Assembly (NCBI RefSeq): GCF_017498505.1
Contig: NZ_CP071798.1
Span: forward strand, 3,831,501 to 3,895,500
Origin: Sporosarcina sp. Te-1
GTDB lineage: Bacteria > Bacillota > Bacilli > Bacillales_A > Planococcaceae
Direction of reading: 5' to 3'
DNA: 64,000 nt
Of this stretch, positions 46,051 through 53,720 are shown piece after piece; within the stretch, counting starts at the first letter, position 1; the number at the start of each line of letters is the position of its first letter. Under the pieces are notes generated by a model, which saw nothing but the letters and a program-made list of their open reading frames with translations, was not told the DNA's origin and did not search any database. The translations under genes were made by a program, and so were the position numbers.

Positions 46051-46279
46051 AACCATTGGCGGAGCAACAGGAAGTAGCCGTCTCGCCTGTGTTCCCAGTC
46101 CAAGTTGTCAGTTTTCCGGCAGCAGGAGAAGCGATTCGGACTTGCTGGCCAGCGATTTGCGCGTTATTGGTCTTCAAGTAGGTTGTGGATTGATTGTAAT
46201 AGTAATAGCCTACAAACCCGCCTCCTACGAGCAAGACGAGCAAAATGACATTCATTAAAATCATTCGTTTTGCATTCAT
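46049..46279 (-). pseudogene. HlyD/EmrA-type membrane fusion protein, N-terminal fragment
   Basis: ATG at 46279 with AAGGAGG begins a 76-residue frame with one membrane segment (about 8-27) and the typical start of an HlyD-family periplasmic adaptor, YLKTNNAQIAGQQVRIASPA (the N-terminal biotinyl-lipoyl-like half). The frame then ends after an aberrant tail at the junction with the PAS remnant. A full protein would be about 200 residues or more, so this is a truncated remnant of an efflux system. Confidence 0.78.
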
Positions 46280-46298
46280 AAAGTAGTAGCCTCCTTAT

Positions 46299-46430
46299 TT
46301 ATTGTTCTTCTGATGTCAGTATGTCCAAAATATGTTGATGAATCATAAGCAACTGACCCAGTTCTTCTTCTGGAAGCTGCTCGATGATACGTAATTTTTC
46401 GGTCGTCCCTGCCACGTTCCCGCAATCTCT
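46299..46430 (-). pseudogene. C-terminal remnant of a MarR-type regulator
   Basis: On the minus strand, a frame ending at 46299 reads TEKLRIIEQLPEEELGQLLM and ILDILTSEEQ, like the final helices of a MarR-family repressor. It lies 20 bp before the HlyD-type fragment, the usual order for MarR-controlled efflux operons. The N-terminal DNA-binding part is absent. The call rests on a short stretch. Confidence 0.5.
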
Positions 46431-46523
46431 CGAAAAAACAGAAGTCTCCTATGCGTTCATGAACTGCTCCAAAGGAGAGGAAAGCAGCGAAGGAAGATGG
46501 GTGAGCGGCAAGAGCATGGATGG

Positions 46524-46601
46524 TCAAGGTGAATTCACGTTCGTCGCCAATCCGCAGCCATTCGGTCCAAATCCGAAATTGCAGCCTGCTCCTCCGTACA
46601 T
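46524..46601 (-). CDS. Possible Gly/Cys-rich small peptide of 25 residues
   Basis: An ATG at 46601 has GGAGGTG at 8-nt spacing. The product, MYGGAGCNFGFGPNGCGLAT plus five residues, resembles the start of the YjcZ/sporulation-associated small peptides (MYGG...GFG) but lacks their hydrophobic second half. It may be a truncated member next to other remnants, or a real micropeptide. Confidence 0.4.
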   Translation of the reverse strand: MYGGAGCNFGFGPNGCGLATNVNSP

Positions 46602-46726
46602 GCACAATACACCTCCGGGGCCTGAAACGTTAAAATGAAATGATGACTAACGTACCATTTGGTCGCAATGAGGATCGTGGATGCAAAGTGTTTGCCACGA
46701 TCTGATAATAGTCCAATCATGTCTTA

Positions 46727-46765
46727 CAAACAGACTACCAGAATTTTAGGTAGTCTGTTTGCTTT
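46727..46765. terminator. Perfect 13-bp hairpin
   Basis: CAAACAGACTACC (46727-46739) pairs with GGTAGTCTGTTTG (46749-46761), followed by CTTTTG. It stands between the remnant region and the serine-hydrolase gene and has no complete upstream gene to terminate. Confidence 0.7.
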
Positions 46766-46869
46766 TGCTAATGAAATAAAAAGGTACGGTGGAAGAGATG
46801 CTCAAATAGAAAGAGGTTTTATCGGAACTTTCTCGAATACTGTAAAGATGCAGGAAAGGGGGAATGGAG

Positions 46870-47886
46870 ATGAACAAATTAGTGGGAAAAATATCTTTTA
46901 ACTCACTAACAACATACACAGAAAAAATAAGACAAGAGAAGTGCGCATCGGGTGCAGCATTGGTACTGATGCAAGACAATAAAATCGTGTATGAACATTA
47001 TTCAGGAACGCACCACTTTGAAACAGGAGCCAGGCAGGTAGATGTGAACTCTCAATTTAATGTCTATTCAACGAGAGTCACCTATGTCGGTCTGGCAATT
47101 GCCATAGCAGTAGTGGACGGTGTCCTTAGTCTGGATGATCAAATTAAGGAATATTTACCTGAATTCAATGAAGATATTCTAGGAGATACGACGATACGTC
47201 ATTTAGTCACTCGATGTACTGGTCTGAAATTTAATGGACAAGAAGTTAGTCGAGTATTCGAATTAGGAACCCATTTAGAAGGGAAAAGACCGGATTTATT
47301 AGCGCTTATACATAAGAGGGCTACCGGGAAAACAGTAGCTGAGATAATAACAGCCAAAGTATTTGAACCATTGGGGATGACGCATACCGGATGGATGACG
47401 GAGGGGAAGGCCACATTAGTTTGTGATATACAATCCCCGGACAGTTATCCGACATTACGATTAGGTTCCAATGACGGAAGTGATAGAAATTTATACGTAA
47501 GTGCTAGAGATCTGGCTTTATGGGGAAATTTGCACTTGAACAAAGGTTGTATTGGCGGAGAGAGAATGTTACCTGAAGAAGTTTTTACACTTACCAGTAC
47601 AATCCAAAGTCCTGACACCTTGCCAGAGGAACTTTCGAAATTTGGCTTTCTCTGGTGGATAAAGGATAACAAGGTCTCTTATCAATACGATGAATTAGGT
47701 ACAGAGCTACCAGAAGGATCTTATCAAATACTGGGCGCATCCGGCTGTTCATGTACAATCATTCCACAATTCAACGCAGTCGCGGTTAGAATGTACAATA
47801 GTTTATATACAAATAATAATGATGAATTTGATTACATTGGAGATATACGCAGGTTTGGCAACATGGCGACTGCTTGTTTGAAATAA
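46870..47886 (+). CDS. Serine-hydrolase (class C beta-lactamase fold) homologue with altered active site
   Basis: ATG at 46870 has GGGGG at 7-nt spacing and is preferred over 46864. The 338-residue protein has the fold's landmarks: VLMQDNKIVYEHYSGT, QFNVYSTRVTYVGLAIAIA, GVLSLDDQIKEYLPEF, VFEPLGMTHTGW. The catalytic SxxK motif appears as Ser67-Thr-Arg-Val70, so the general-base lysine is replaced by valine. The usual YxN region (here ELGTHLEGKRPD) is also not recognisable. No signal peptide. It may be a non-catalytic relative or a decaying gene. Confidence 0.8.
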   Translation: MNKLVGKISFNSLTTYTEKIRQEKCASGAALVLMQDNKIVYEHYSGTHHFETGARQVDVNSQFNVYSTRVTYVGLAIAIAVVDGVLSLDDQIKEYLPEFNEDILGDTTIRHLVTRCTGLKFNGQEVSRVFELGTHLEGKRPDLLALIHKRATGKTVAEIITAKVFEPLGMTHTGWMTEGKATLVCDIQSPDSYPTLRLGSNDGSDRNLYVSARDLALWGNLHLNKGCIGGERMLPEEVFTLTSTIQSPDTLPEELSKFGFLWWIKDNKVSYQYDELGTELPEGSYQILGASGCSCTIIPQFNAVAVRMYNSLYTNNNDEFDYIGDIRRFGNMATACLK

Positions 47887-48068
47887 TTTTCGGGGGACAT
47901 CATGCGAAGCTGACTGGACAGGATGGAAGCTCCAGTGATGTTATTCGAAGAATTTCGTGTGACGGAACGAATAGTGGAAATCGAGAGTGCTGCACCGAAT
48001 TCAATCAGTAGTAGCAGTCTCCTTTAGTTACTAGCAGATTAGGATAAATGCGGTCATACAGTATCGAA

Positions 48069-48440
48069 CTGCTCGTAAGTTCGGAATATAGCTCGTAATC
48101 AGGGTAACCGCTCGTATCGACTTGCAAACCGATCGTAAGTTCCTGGCAACCGCTCGTAACTATTTACAAACCGATCATAAGTTCCTGGCAACCGCTCGTT
48201 TCCATTTGTAACCGCTCGTAAGTTCAGGACACTTTCATATCCATTTGCAAACCGATCATAAGTTCATGGTAACCGCTCGTATCGACTTGCAAACCGATGG
48301 CAACCGCTCGTATCCACTTACAAACCGATCATAAGTTCCTGGCAACCGCTCGAATCCACTTACAAACCGATCATAAGTTCCAAGAACAGCTCATATCCTT
48401 GAGCAAACTGCTCATAAGTTCAAAGGCAGCACTCGTAACC
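48069..48440 (-). repeat. Tandem array D, about 17 units of 20-21 bp
   Basis: The core CGCTCGTAA or CGATCATAA recurs with its G at 48071, 48091, 48110, 48131, 48152, 48173, 48194, 48214, 48254, 48275, 48296, 48306, 48327, 48348, 48369, 48389 and 48410. Steps are 19-21 bp except one of 40 (a degenerate unit) and one of 10, about one helical turn. Strand is given as minus to match the orientation of array A relative to the shared hairpin. Confidence 0.9.
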
Positions 48441-48516
48441 TACTATAAAATCTCCTTAGCTCACACACATCACTAGTTGTTAGCAGCAGATGAAATCCAG
48501 CATCTTACTTTCCGCA

Positions 48517-48566
48517 ATAAGAAAGGACCATCCAGAAACTCAGTTTCCACTGATTTTCCGGACAGT
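48517..48566 (-). repeat. Dispersed hairpin repeat, copy 2, probable terminator
   Basis: On the minus strand TCCGGAAAATCAGTGG begins a sequence matching 4003-4044 with a few changes, including the hairpin TCAGT-GGAA-ACTGA and flanking GGAC/GTCC pairing. It sits 44 bp past the stop of the leftward lipoprotein gene and ends in CCTTTCTT, so it probably terminates it. Confidence 0.8.
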
Positions 48567-48609
48567 CCTTTTTCCCTGGGGGAGCAAAAACGCCCACAAC
48601 TCCAAGTCT

Positions 48610-49719
48610 TTATTTCGCTTCAAATGTCTCCATTGCTTCCTGGGATGCTTGAATGATGCTTTGCGCTTCTTCCAGCAAATCGGCGTTTTCCGGGAGAAGC
48701 ATGGCTTCTATCGGGTCGCCTGCCATCGTGTAGGCGAATACATATTTCTCGTTTTCGCCGACGTACTTATAAACCGGATGATCCCATTCGGCGCCTGTAT
48801 TTTCAAACACCACAATACTGAACAACCCTTGCTCGATATTACGGGTTGGTTCATTCAAAGAGAAGTCGATGGTAGCCACTGCGTCATGATCCCAGCTGCC
48901 TGTATTGACATCCATCCGGTCCAGCATCGTCTGAGGCATACTGAACGAGAACTGGTAGTTCGTATTCGAATAGATGCCTTCCTGAGGTGCTGTTTCGACG
49001 GCTGGAGAGCTTTCTTTCGGCTGCTCCTTCGACTCTTCTTCTGAATCCTTTTTCGTTACCTCTTCGGATTTCGCATCTTCTTTTTGTTCCGCGTGTTTTT
49101 CTTCTGTCATCTTGAACGATTCCAATTCGGAGAATACATACTCCTCACCGTCTTTAAAATGGAACACCGTTTTAATGAGTCCGACTTCGGGTGCATAATA
49201 TTTAACCGTTTTTTGTTCCCGTTTATCATCTGGGACAATGTTGGTCACTTCGATGACATTCTGGAATGAACCTGCAGGCACTTCCACCGACAATCCGCTT
49301 CCTGTCATATAGCTGACGGATTTGTCGGCGTCATTCGTCTCCCAAGACTCTTTTGAAGCGAGCTCCAACATATCGGTCTCCTCATTTTTCAACGCATTGA
49401 TGATATAGATAACGTGGACTGCATCTTTTTCTACTTTGTATTCTCTGATAGAATCTGCAATCAGACCGCCCGTTTCATGGATATAAACCATCTCATTGCC
49501 TTCTGAGCCGACTTCCATTTTTACGGTATCCGTTGCCTTCATATTTTCACCCTCGGTGCCGTATTGCACATAGGTGCGTGTCAGACCGATCGGGGGAAAA
49601 TAGTCAGAGACATCTATTTTTTTTGCAACATCCGCATCGACTGTTTTCATATTGTCTGAGCATCCGGTCAGCAACAACGCCAAGATACCTGTAAGTAGTA
49701 GATTGCGTACAATTTTCAT
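48610..49719 (-). CDS. Hypothetical lipoprotein
   Basis: A 369-residue protein with lipobox LLTGC (Cys20). Residues 35-205 form a beta-rich domain (YVQYGTEGENMKATDTVKM, VKYYAPEVGLIKTVF) like lipoproteins that read out in blocks of antiparallel strands; a highly charged Glu/Lys linker (about 215-250) leads to a second domain (NTNYQFSFSMPQTMLDRMDV onwards). I do not recognise a named family. Good ribosome binding site (GGGAG). Monocistronic, probably terminated by the hairpin at 48517-48566. Confidence 0.78.
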   Translation of the reverse strand: MKIVRNLLLTGILALLLTGCSDNMKTVDADVAKKIDVSDYFPPIGLTRTYVQYGTEGENMKATDTVKMEVGSEGNEMVYIHETGGLIADSIREYKVEKDAVHVIYIINALKNEETDMLELASKESWETNDADKSVSYMTGSGLSVEVPAGSFQNVIEVTNIVPDDKREQKTVKYYAPEVGLIKTVFHFKDGEEYVFSELESFKMTEEKHAEQKEDAKSEEVTKKDSEEESKEQPKESSPAVETAPQEGIYSNTNYQFSFSMPQTMLDRMDVNTGSWDHDAVATIDFSLNEPTRNIEQGLFSIVVFENTGAEWDHPVYKYVGENEKYVFAYTMAGDPIEAMLLPENADLLEEAQSIIQASQEAMETFEAK

Positions 49720-49830
49720 GATTGTTCTCCCTCACTTCCATTCCTAATCGTACCATTATCGTCGATTTGTTGAAACTAGAATTCATCCTTCATTCTTGGA
49801 ATCTAGTTAATTGACAATTCAATAAAAACA

Positions 49831-49861
49831 TTGACCTTGACGTTAACGTAAATGATATAGT
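49831..49861 (+). promoter_or_regulatory. MerR-type promoter with LiuR-like operator
   Basis: TTGACC (49831-49836) and TATAGT (49856-49861) are separated by 19 bp, the long spacer typical of MerR-activated promoters. The spacer holds the palindrome ACGTTAACGT (49840-49849) within TTGACGTTAACGTAAA, which resembles the site described for LiuR/AadR-type MerR regulators of branched-chain and fatty acid catabolism. Confidence 0.8.
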
Positions 49862-49878
49862 CATAGATACATGAAGGG

Positions 49879-50273
49879 GTGGTGAAACTGAAGACGATTA
49901 CGGAGACAGCGGAACTATTTGGGGTGTCGACTAGGACAATCCGCTATTATGAGGAAATCGGATTATTATCACCTGCACGGACGGAGAAGAACCAGCGGCT
50001 TTACTCGAATGGGGAATTGGCAAGGTTGAACTTATTTTTCGCGGGAAACGCTACGGCTTTTCATTGGATGAAATCAAAGAGATGGTTTTGCTGTTCGATA
50101 AGGACCGATCAGGTCGCCAGCAACTTGTAAAAACCATTGAGTATGGCGAGCGGCGTGTGTGGGAAATTGAGGAGAAAATTCAGGAGTTGCAGGAAATGAA
50201 GGAAGAAATGGAAGGACTGTTAGCCGGATTCACGGAAAAATTAACGCAAACAAAAGGGGATAGGGGAAAATGA
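49879..50273 (+). pseudogene. MerR-family regulator, frameshifted
   Basis: GTG start (49879 or 49882). The first frame encodes the MerR helix-turn-helix (VSTRTIRYYEEIGLLSPART, RLYSNGELARLNL) then goes astray after about residue 52. The normal continuation (FRGKRYGFSLDEIKEMVLLF, coiled coil to KGDRGK) is in another frame from about 50035 to the stop at 50273, so one base is missing in the T-rich stretch near 50030. The stop overlaps the next gene's ATG. A sequencing error in the T run is possible; otherwise this is a recent mutation. It would control the following acyl-CoA genes. Confidence 0.85.
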
Positions 50274-51775
50274 ATAGTTCACAGTTGCTTGCTCGAAACG
50301 CCAGAAAATACCCGCATCAGGAGGCGGTTGTCAGCATGGGGAAACGGGTGACGTATCAACAGCTTGATCGTTCTGTCAATCAATTCGGCCATGCGTTGCT
50401 TACGGCAGGTATTACGCCAGGAGCAAAGGTAGCGCTGTTTTTGCCGAATGTCGAAGAATTCGTCATCGCTTATTTTGCGATACAGCGCATTGGGGCTGTT
50501 GTCGTTCCACTTAATGTGAAACTGACGCCCGTAGAACTCGAATATATTCTCAACCATTCCGATGCAGAAGGGCTCATTGCGCATGAGCTGCTGTTTGATA
50601 CGGTGAGAAATTTGAAAGCGCCTTCATTGTTGGTCAAAACAGGAGAGGCGGTCGGGAATTGGCTGAGTTTCCAAGCCATGCTTCAAAGCGGTTCAGATCA
50701 AGCCATCGAATGCCAGCTTACCGATGACGATGAATCGACTATTCTTTATACATCTGGTACGACGGGCGACCCGAAAGGTGTGCTTTTCAGCTACCGGAAT
50801 ATATTGACTGTCGCCTCCATGATCGCTGTCGAAATGGAAGTGAAGCCGGAAAGCAGGCTCCTGCTCATGATGCCGCTCAGCCATTCCGCGCCTCTTCATC
50901 TATTCTTGATGGCGGGCATGCTAGTCGGTTCGACACTTGTTTTGACGCCGACCTTTACGCCAGACCTTCTCATCGATAGCGTCCAAACAGAAAAGACGAC
51001 TCACTTTTTCGGTGCCCCGGTTGCCTACTTGCTGACAGCTGGACATCCCAACTTACAAGAGGCTGATTTGACCTCAATGAAATGGTGGGTGTATGGGGGT
51101 GCTCCTCTTTCGTCGAATGAAGTGGAGATGGTGAAAGCGGCATTCCGGACGGAACATCTCGTTTGTGTATATGGCCTTACCGAGGCAGGGCCGAGTGGTT
51201 CGTTATTGCATGCGGAAGAACATAAACGCAAGGCGGGAAGCGTTGGCTGCAGGGCACCTCTCCATACGGAGCTGCGGATTGTCGATGACCATGGCAGGGA
51301 TGTGAAACCAGGCGAAGTGGGAGAAATTGTTTTATACGGAGAAGGGAATATGCTCGGGTATTACAAAAACAAAGAAGCAACGGAAGCGGCCTTTCTGAAT
51401 GGATGGCTGAAAACAGGCGATTTGGCGAAATTCGATGAGGACGGCTATATATGGATCGTTGATCGGAAGAAGGATTTGATCATATCCGGAGGAGTGAACA
51501 TTTATCCGAAAGAAATTGAAGAAACAATCCTAGCCTATCCGGGAGTCAAAGAGGTCGCGGTAATCGGCGTGCCGCATCCTGAATGGGGAGAAACAGTGAA
51601 AGCGGTTTTTGCTGCCGGAAGTCCGATCGATCCCGATGAACTGAAGAAGTTTTTGCATGCGCGCTTGGCTTCCTTCAAGATTCCGCGGCTATATGAGCAA
51701 GTAGAAGCATTGCCCCGGAACGCTTCGGGCAAGATTCTGAAGCAACCTTTACGGGAAGGGGTGGAGATTGGATGA
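50270..51775 (+). CDS. Acyl-CoA synthetase (AMP-binding, FadD-like)
   Basis: A 501-residue adenylate-forming enzyme with start overlapping the MerR stop (ATGA). Motifs: STILYTSGTTGDPKGVLFSY (P-loop, about 155-174), VYGLTEAGPSG, GWLKTGDLAKFDEDGYIWIVD in parts and the C-terminal catalytic Lys in PRNASGKILK. It activates a carboxylic acid to its CoA thioester. Cotranscribed with an acyl-CoA dehydrogenase, so it probably feeds a beta-oxidation-like route; chain length is not predicted. Confidence 0.92.
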   Translation: MNSSQLLARNARKYPHQEAVVSMGKRVTYQQLDRSVNQFGHALLTAGITPGAKVALFLPNVEEFVIAYFAIQRIGAVVVPLNVKLTPVELEYILNHSDAEGLIAHELLFDTVRNLKAPSLLVKTGEAVGNWLSFQAMLQSGSDQAIECQLTDDDESTILYTSGTTGDPKGVLFSYRNILTVASMIAVEMEVKPESRLLLMMPLSHSAPLHLFLMAGMLVGSTLVLTPTFTPDLLIDSVQTEKTTHFFGAPVAYLLTAGHPNLQEADLTSMKWWVYGGAPLSSNEVEMVKAAFRTEHLVCVYGLTEAGPSGSLLHAEEHKRKAGSVGCRAPLHTELRIVDDHGRDVKPGEVGEIVLYGEGNMLGYYKNKEATEAAFLNGWLKTGDLAKFDEDGYIWIVDRKKDLIISGGVNIYPKEIEETILAYPGVKEVAVIGVPHPEWGETVKAVFAAGSPIDPDELKKFLHARLASFKIPRLYEQVEALPRNASGKILKQPLREGVEIG

Positions 51776-53445
51776 TGAAAGTCTTGCAAGATACGACATC
51801 AAATGAGCAAGTGAATTTTTTTGCAGAGGATGAAACATTGCGTTTGATTCTGGAAGATCGGCTGGATGGTCCATTTTTGTCATATGCCAAACGGGAATTA
51901 CACCTGTTTGGGGAACGCTGCGCAAATGAAATTGATGAGAGGGCGAAACATACTGATCGTGAAGGAGAACCGCGCCTTCTCCGCTATGACAAATATGGCG
52001 AGGAAGTGTCCGAGGTATGGGTAAATGAAGGATATCGACAGACTGTCCATGAAACGTATGATACAGGCATTGTCGGGTATGTCCATCAGGAGATTCCGGA
52101 TTTAGGCCATAGAGGGAACTACACATACAGTTTTGCCCAAGGCTATTTGCTGTCGCATGCGGAACCAGGCTTTTATTGTCCTGTCACTTTGACGATGGCG
52201 ACAGCGTATTTACTCGAACATTATGCGGGTGATGAAGTGAAAGAGCGGTTCCTGCCTCATGTCTGTTCGACGGGAGAAGTGCCGCTATATGAAGGCGCAA
52301 CCTTTTTGACCGAGCGGCAAGGAGGCTCAGATGTTGGGGCAAATGTTGTAAAGGCAGTATGCGAAGGCGGTCAGTACCGGCTGTACGGAGAGAAGTACTT
52401 CGCATCTAACGCAGGGATGGCAGGAGTCGCAATGGTGCTTGCGAGGATGGAAGGCGCTCCTGCTGGCACGAAAGGGTTGACGCTCTTTGCGGTACCGTGG
52501 CGGCGGGAGGATGGCAGCGTGAACGGCCTTCGGATCCGCCGGCTGAAGGATAAGCTGGGCGTCCGCGCGGTTCCATCGGGCGAAGTGGAGTTTGACGGCG
52601 CAATTGCCTACGTTGTCGGAGATCCTAAAAAAGGCATCCATTACATGCTGGAGGCTCTGAACCTCTCACGCATCTGTAATAGCGTGGCCTCGCTCGGCAT
52701 CATGCGACGCGCCTTTTTGGAATCAAAAGCCTATGCAAGTCGGCGGAATGCATTCGGTAAACGGCTGACGGAATATCCGATGGTCATGGATACGCTCGGG
52801 AAGATGGCGGCTAAACTTCATGTCGAAACGGCAGCGGTCTTTGATTTGATTAAACTATATGAGAAAGTGACAGACGGGGAGGCGTCACGAGAAGAGCACT
52901 TACTCAACCGTCTTTATATTGCCCTGTTAAAAAAGGAGACCGCAGAGCAGGCGATCCATTTTGCGCACGAGGCAATCGAAATGCACGGCGGGAACGGGTA
53001 TATCGAAGACTTTGTTACACCTCGACTCTTGCGTGATGCCCAAGTGCTGACGGTATGGGAAGGAACTGCGAACATCTTGGCGCTTGAATTGAACCGGCTT
53101 GTAAATAAATACGAAGCGCACAATCTATTTCTCTCTGCTATGCGGGAACGCCTCATTACGGTGCCTGAATCAGAAATGAGGGCCTCTCTTATTGTGGAAT
53201 TAGACCGTCTTGGTAATGATTTAGGAGCATTCGCTACATATGATGAAGCGATGCAGACATTTGAAGCGAAATGTCTTATGAAGCGGATGGTAGTCATGTA
53301 CGAAAGTGTTATCGCCCTCGAATGGAGCCGAAAACATGGCGGTCGTTTTACGAAGCTGGCCGAGATCTATATGACGGAAACCTGGTCGCTTCGCAAGCAG
53401 GGGGAACAGATGAAGACGGTTGAATATTTTAGCGAGATAATGTGA
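51772..53445 (+). CDS. Acyl-CoA dehydrogenase, AidB-like
   Basis: A 557-residue flavoprotein longer than classical acyl-CoA dehydrogenases (about 380), as in the AidB/IBR-type subgroup. Motifs: FLTERQGGSDVGANVV (near 180-195), YGEKYFASNAGMA, FGKRLTEYPMVMDTL and EMHGGNGYIEDFVTPRLLRDAQVLTVWEGT in parts. Start ATGATG overlaps the ligase stop. It should oxidise acyl-CoAs with FAD. Part of the MerR-controlled acyl-CoA operon. Confidence 0.92.
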   Translation: MMKVLQDTTSNEQVNFFAEDETLRLILEDRLDGPFLSYAKRELHLFGERCANEIDERAKHTDREGEPRLLRYDKYGEEVSEVWVNEGYRQTVHETYDTGIVGYVHQEIPDLGHRGNYTYSFAQGYLLSHAEPGFYCPVTLTMATAYLLEHYAGDEVKERFLPHVCSTGEVPLYEGATFLTERQGGSDVGANVVKAVCEGGQYRLYGEKYFASNAGMAGVAMVLARMEGAPAGTKGLTLFAVPWRREDGSVNGLRIRRLKDKLGVRAVPSGEVEFDGAIAYVVGDPKKGIHYMLEALNLSRICNSVASLGIMRRAFLESKAYASRRNAFGKRLTEYPMVMDTLGKMAAKLHVETAAVFDLIKLYEKVTDGEASREEHLLNRLYIALLKKETAEQAIHFAHEAIEMHGGNGYIEDFVTPRLLRDAQVLTVWEGTANILALELNRLVNKYEAHNLFLSAMRERLITVPESEMRASLIVELDRLGNDLGAFATYDEAMQTFEAKCLMKRMVVMYESVIALEWSRKHGGRFTKLAEIYMTETWSLRKQGEQMKTVEYFSEIM

Positions 53446-53473
53446 GTAAACAATCGGATGGACTTTCATTTTC

Positions 53474-53508
53474 AGCAAGCGGGGAGCATGACTACTCTCC
53501 GTCTTGCT
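53474..53508 (+). terminator. Hairpin after the acyl-CoA operon
   Basis: AGCAAGCGGGGAG pairs with CTCTCCGTCTTGCT around an 8-nt loop. No T run follows, so termination is only likely. Confidence 0.55.
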
Positions 53509-53529
53509 CGATAGAAAAGAAAAATAGTA

Positions 53530-53558
53530 TTGACAGCACAAATCTCAAACTCTATAAT
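53530..53558 (+). promoter_or_regulatory. Consensus sigma-A promoter of the carbohydrate locus
   Basis: TTGACA (53530-53535), 17-bp spacer, TATAAT (53553-53558): exact consensus. Transcription would start near 53565, leaving a leader of about 155 nt before the LacI-type gene. Confidence 0.92.
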
Positions 53559-53570
53559 TTGTTTAATACT

Positions 53571-53594
53571 AATGTTCTGATACATATGAACATT
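53571..53594 (+). promoter_or_regulatory. Inverted repeat in the leader
   Basis: AATGTTC (53571-53577) and GAACATT (53588-53594) form a perfect inverted repeat with a 10-nt centre, followed by TTTTAT. It could be a repressor site near the start of transcription or a weak terminator. Confidence 0.5.
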
Positions 53595-53606
53595 TTTTAT
53601 TTCTTC

Positions 53607-53631
53607 TAACTTGTACCAACAACCCTATGAT
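53607..53631 (+). promoter_or_regulatory. 25-bp repeated element, copy 1
   Basis: TAACTTGTACCAACAACCCT followed by ATGAT occurs identically at 62364-62388. It contains the dyad core CTTGTACCAA, found also before the GntR gene (61547-61558). It lies about 42 bp past the predicted transcription start. Confidence 0.8.
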
Positions 53632-53687
53632 GTATTGATGGTTAGAAGTGTCCTCTTGTTTCAATTGATCTCTTGCCATAAGATTAG

Positions 53688-53702
53688 TTGTAAACGATTC
53701 CA
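53688..53702 (+). promoter_or_regulatory. Catabolite-responsive element (cre-like)
   Basis: TTGTAAACGATTCCA fits the cre consensus WTGNAANCGNWNNCW at every position. It lies just before the ribosome binding site of the LacI-type gene, so CcpA or the LacI-type protein itself may block transcription here. Confidence 0.75.
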
Positions 53703-53720
53703 AAGGAAAGAGGACAGCTT

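Noticed and set aside
46276..46605. 109-codon minus-strand frame MHVRRSRLQ...
   Set aside because: The MarR-like C-terminal sequence is in a different minus-strand frame; this one is Arg-rich without homology.
48069..48440. CRISPR array
   Set aside because: Units are 20-21 bp with drifting sequence and no unique spacers of constant length; no cas genes in the window.
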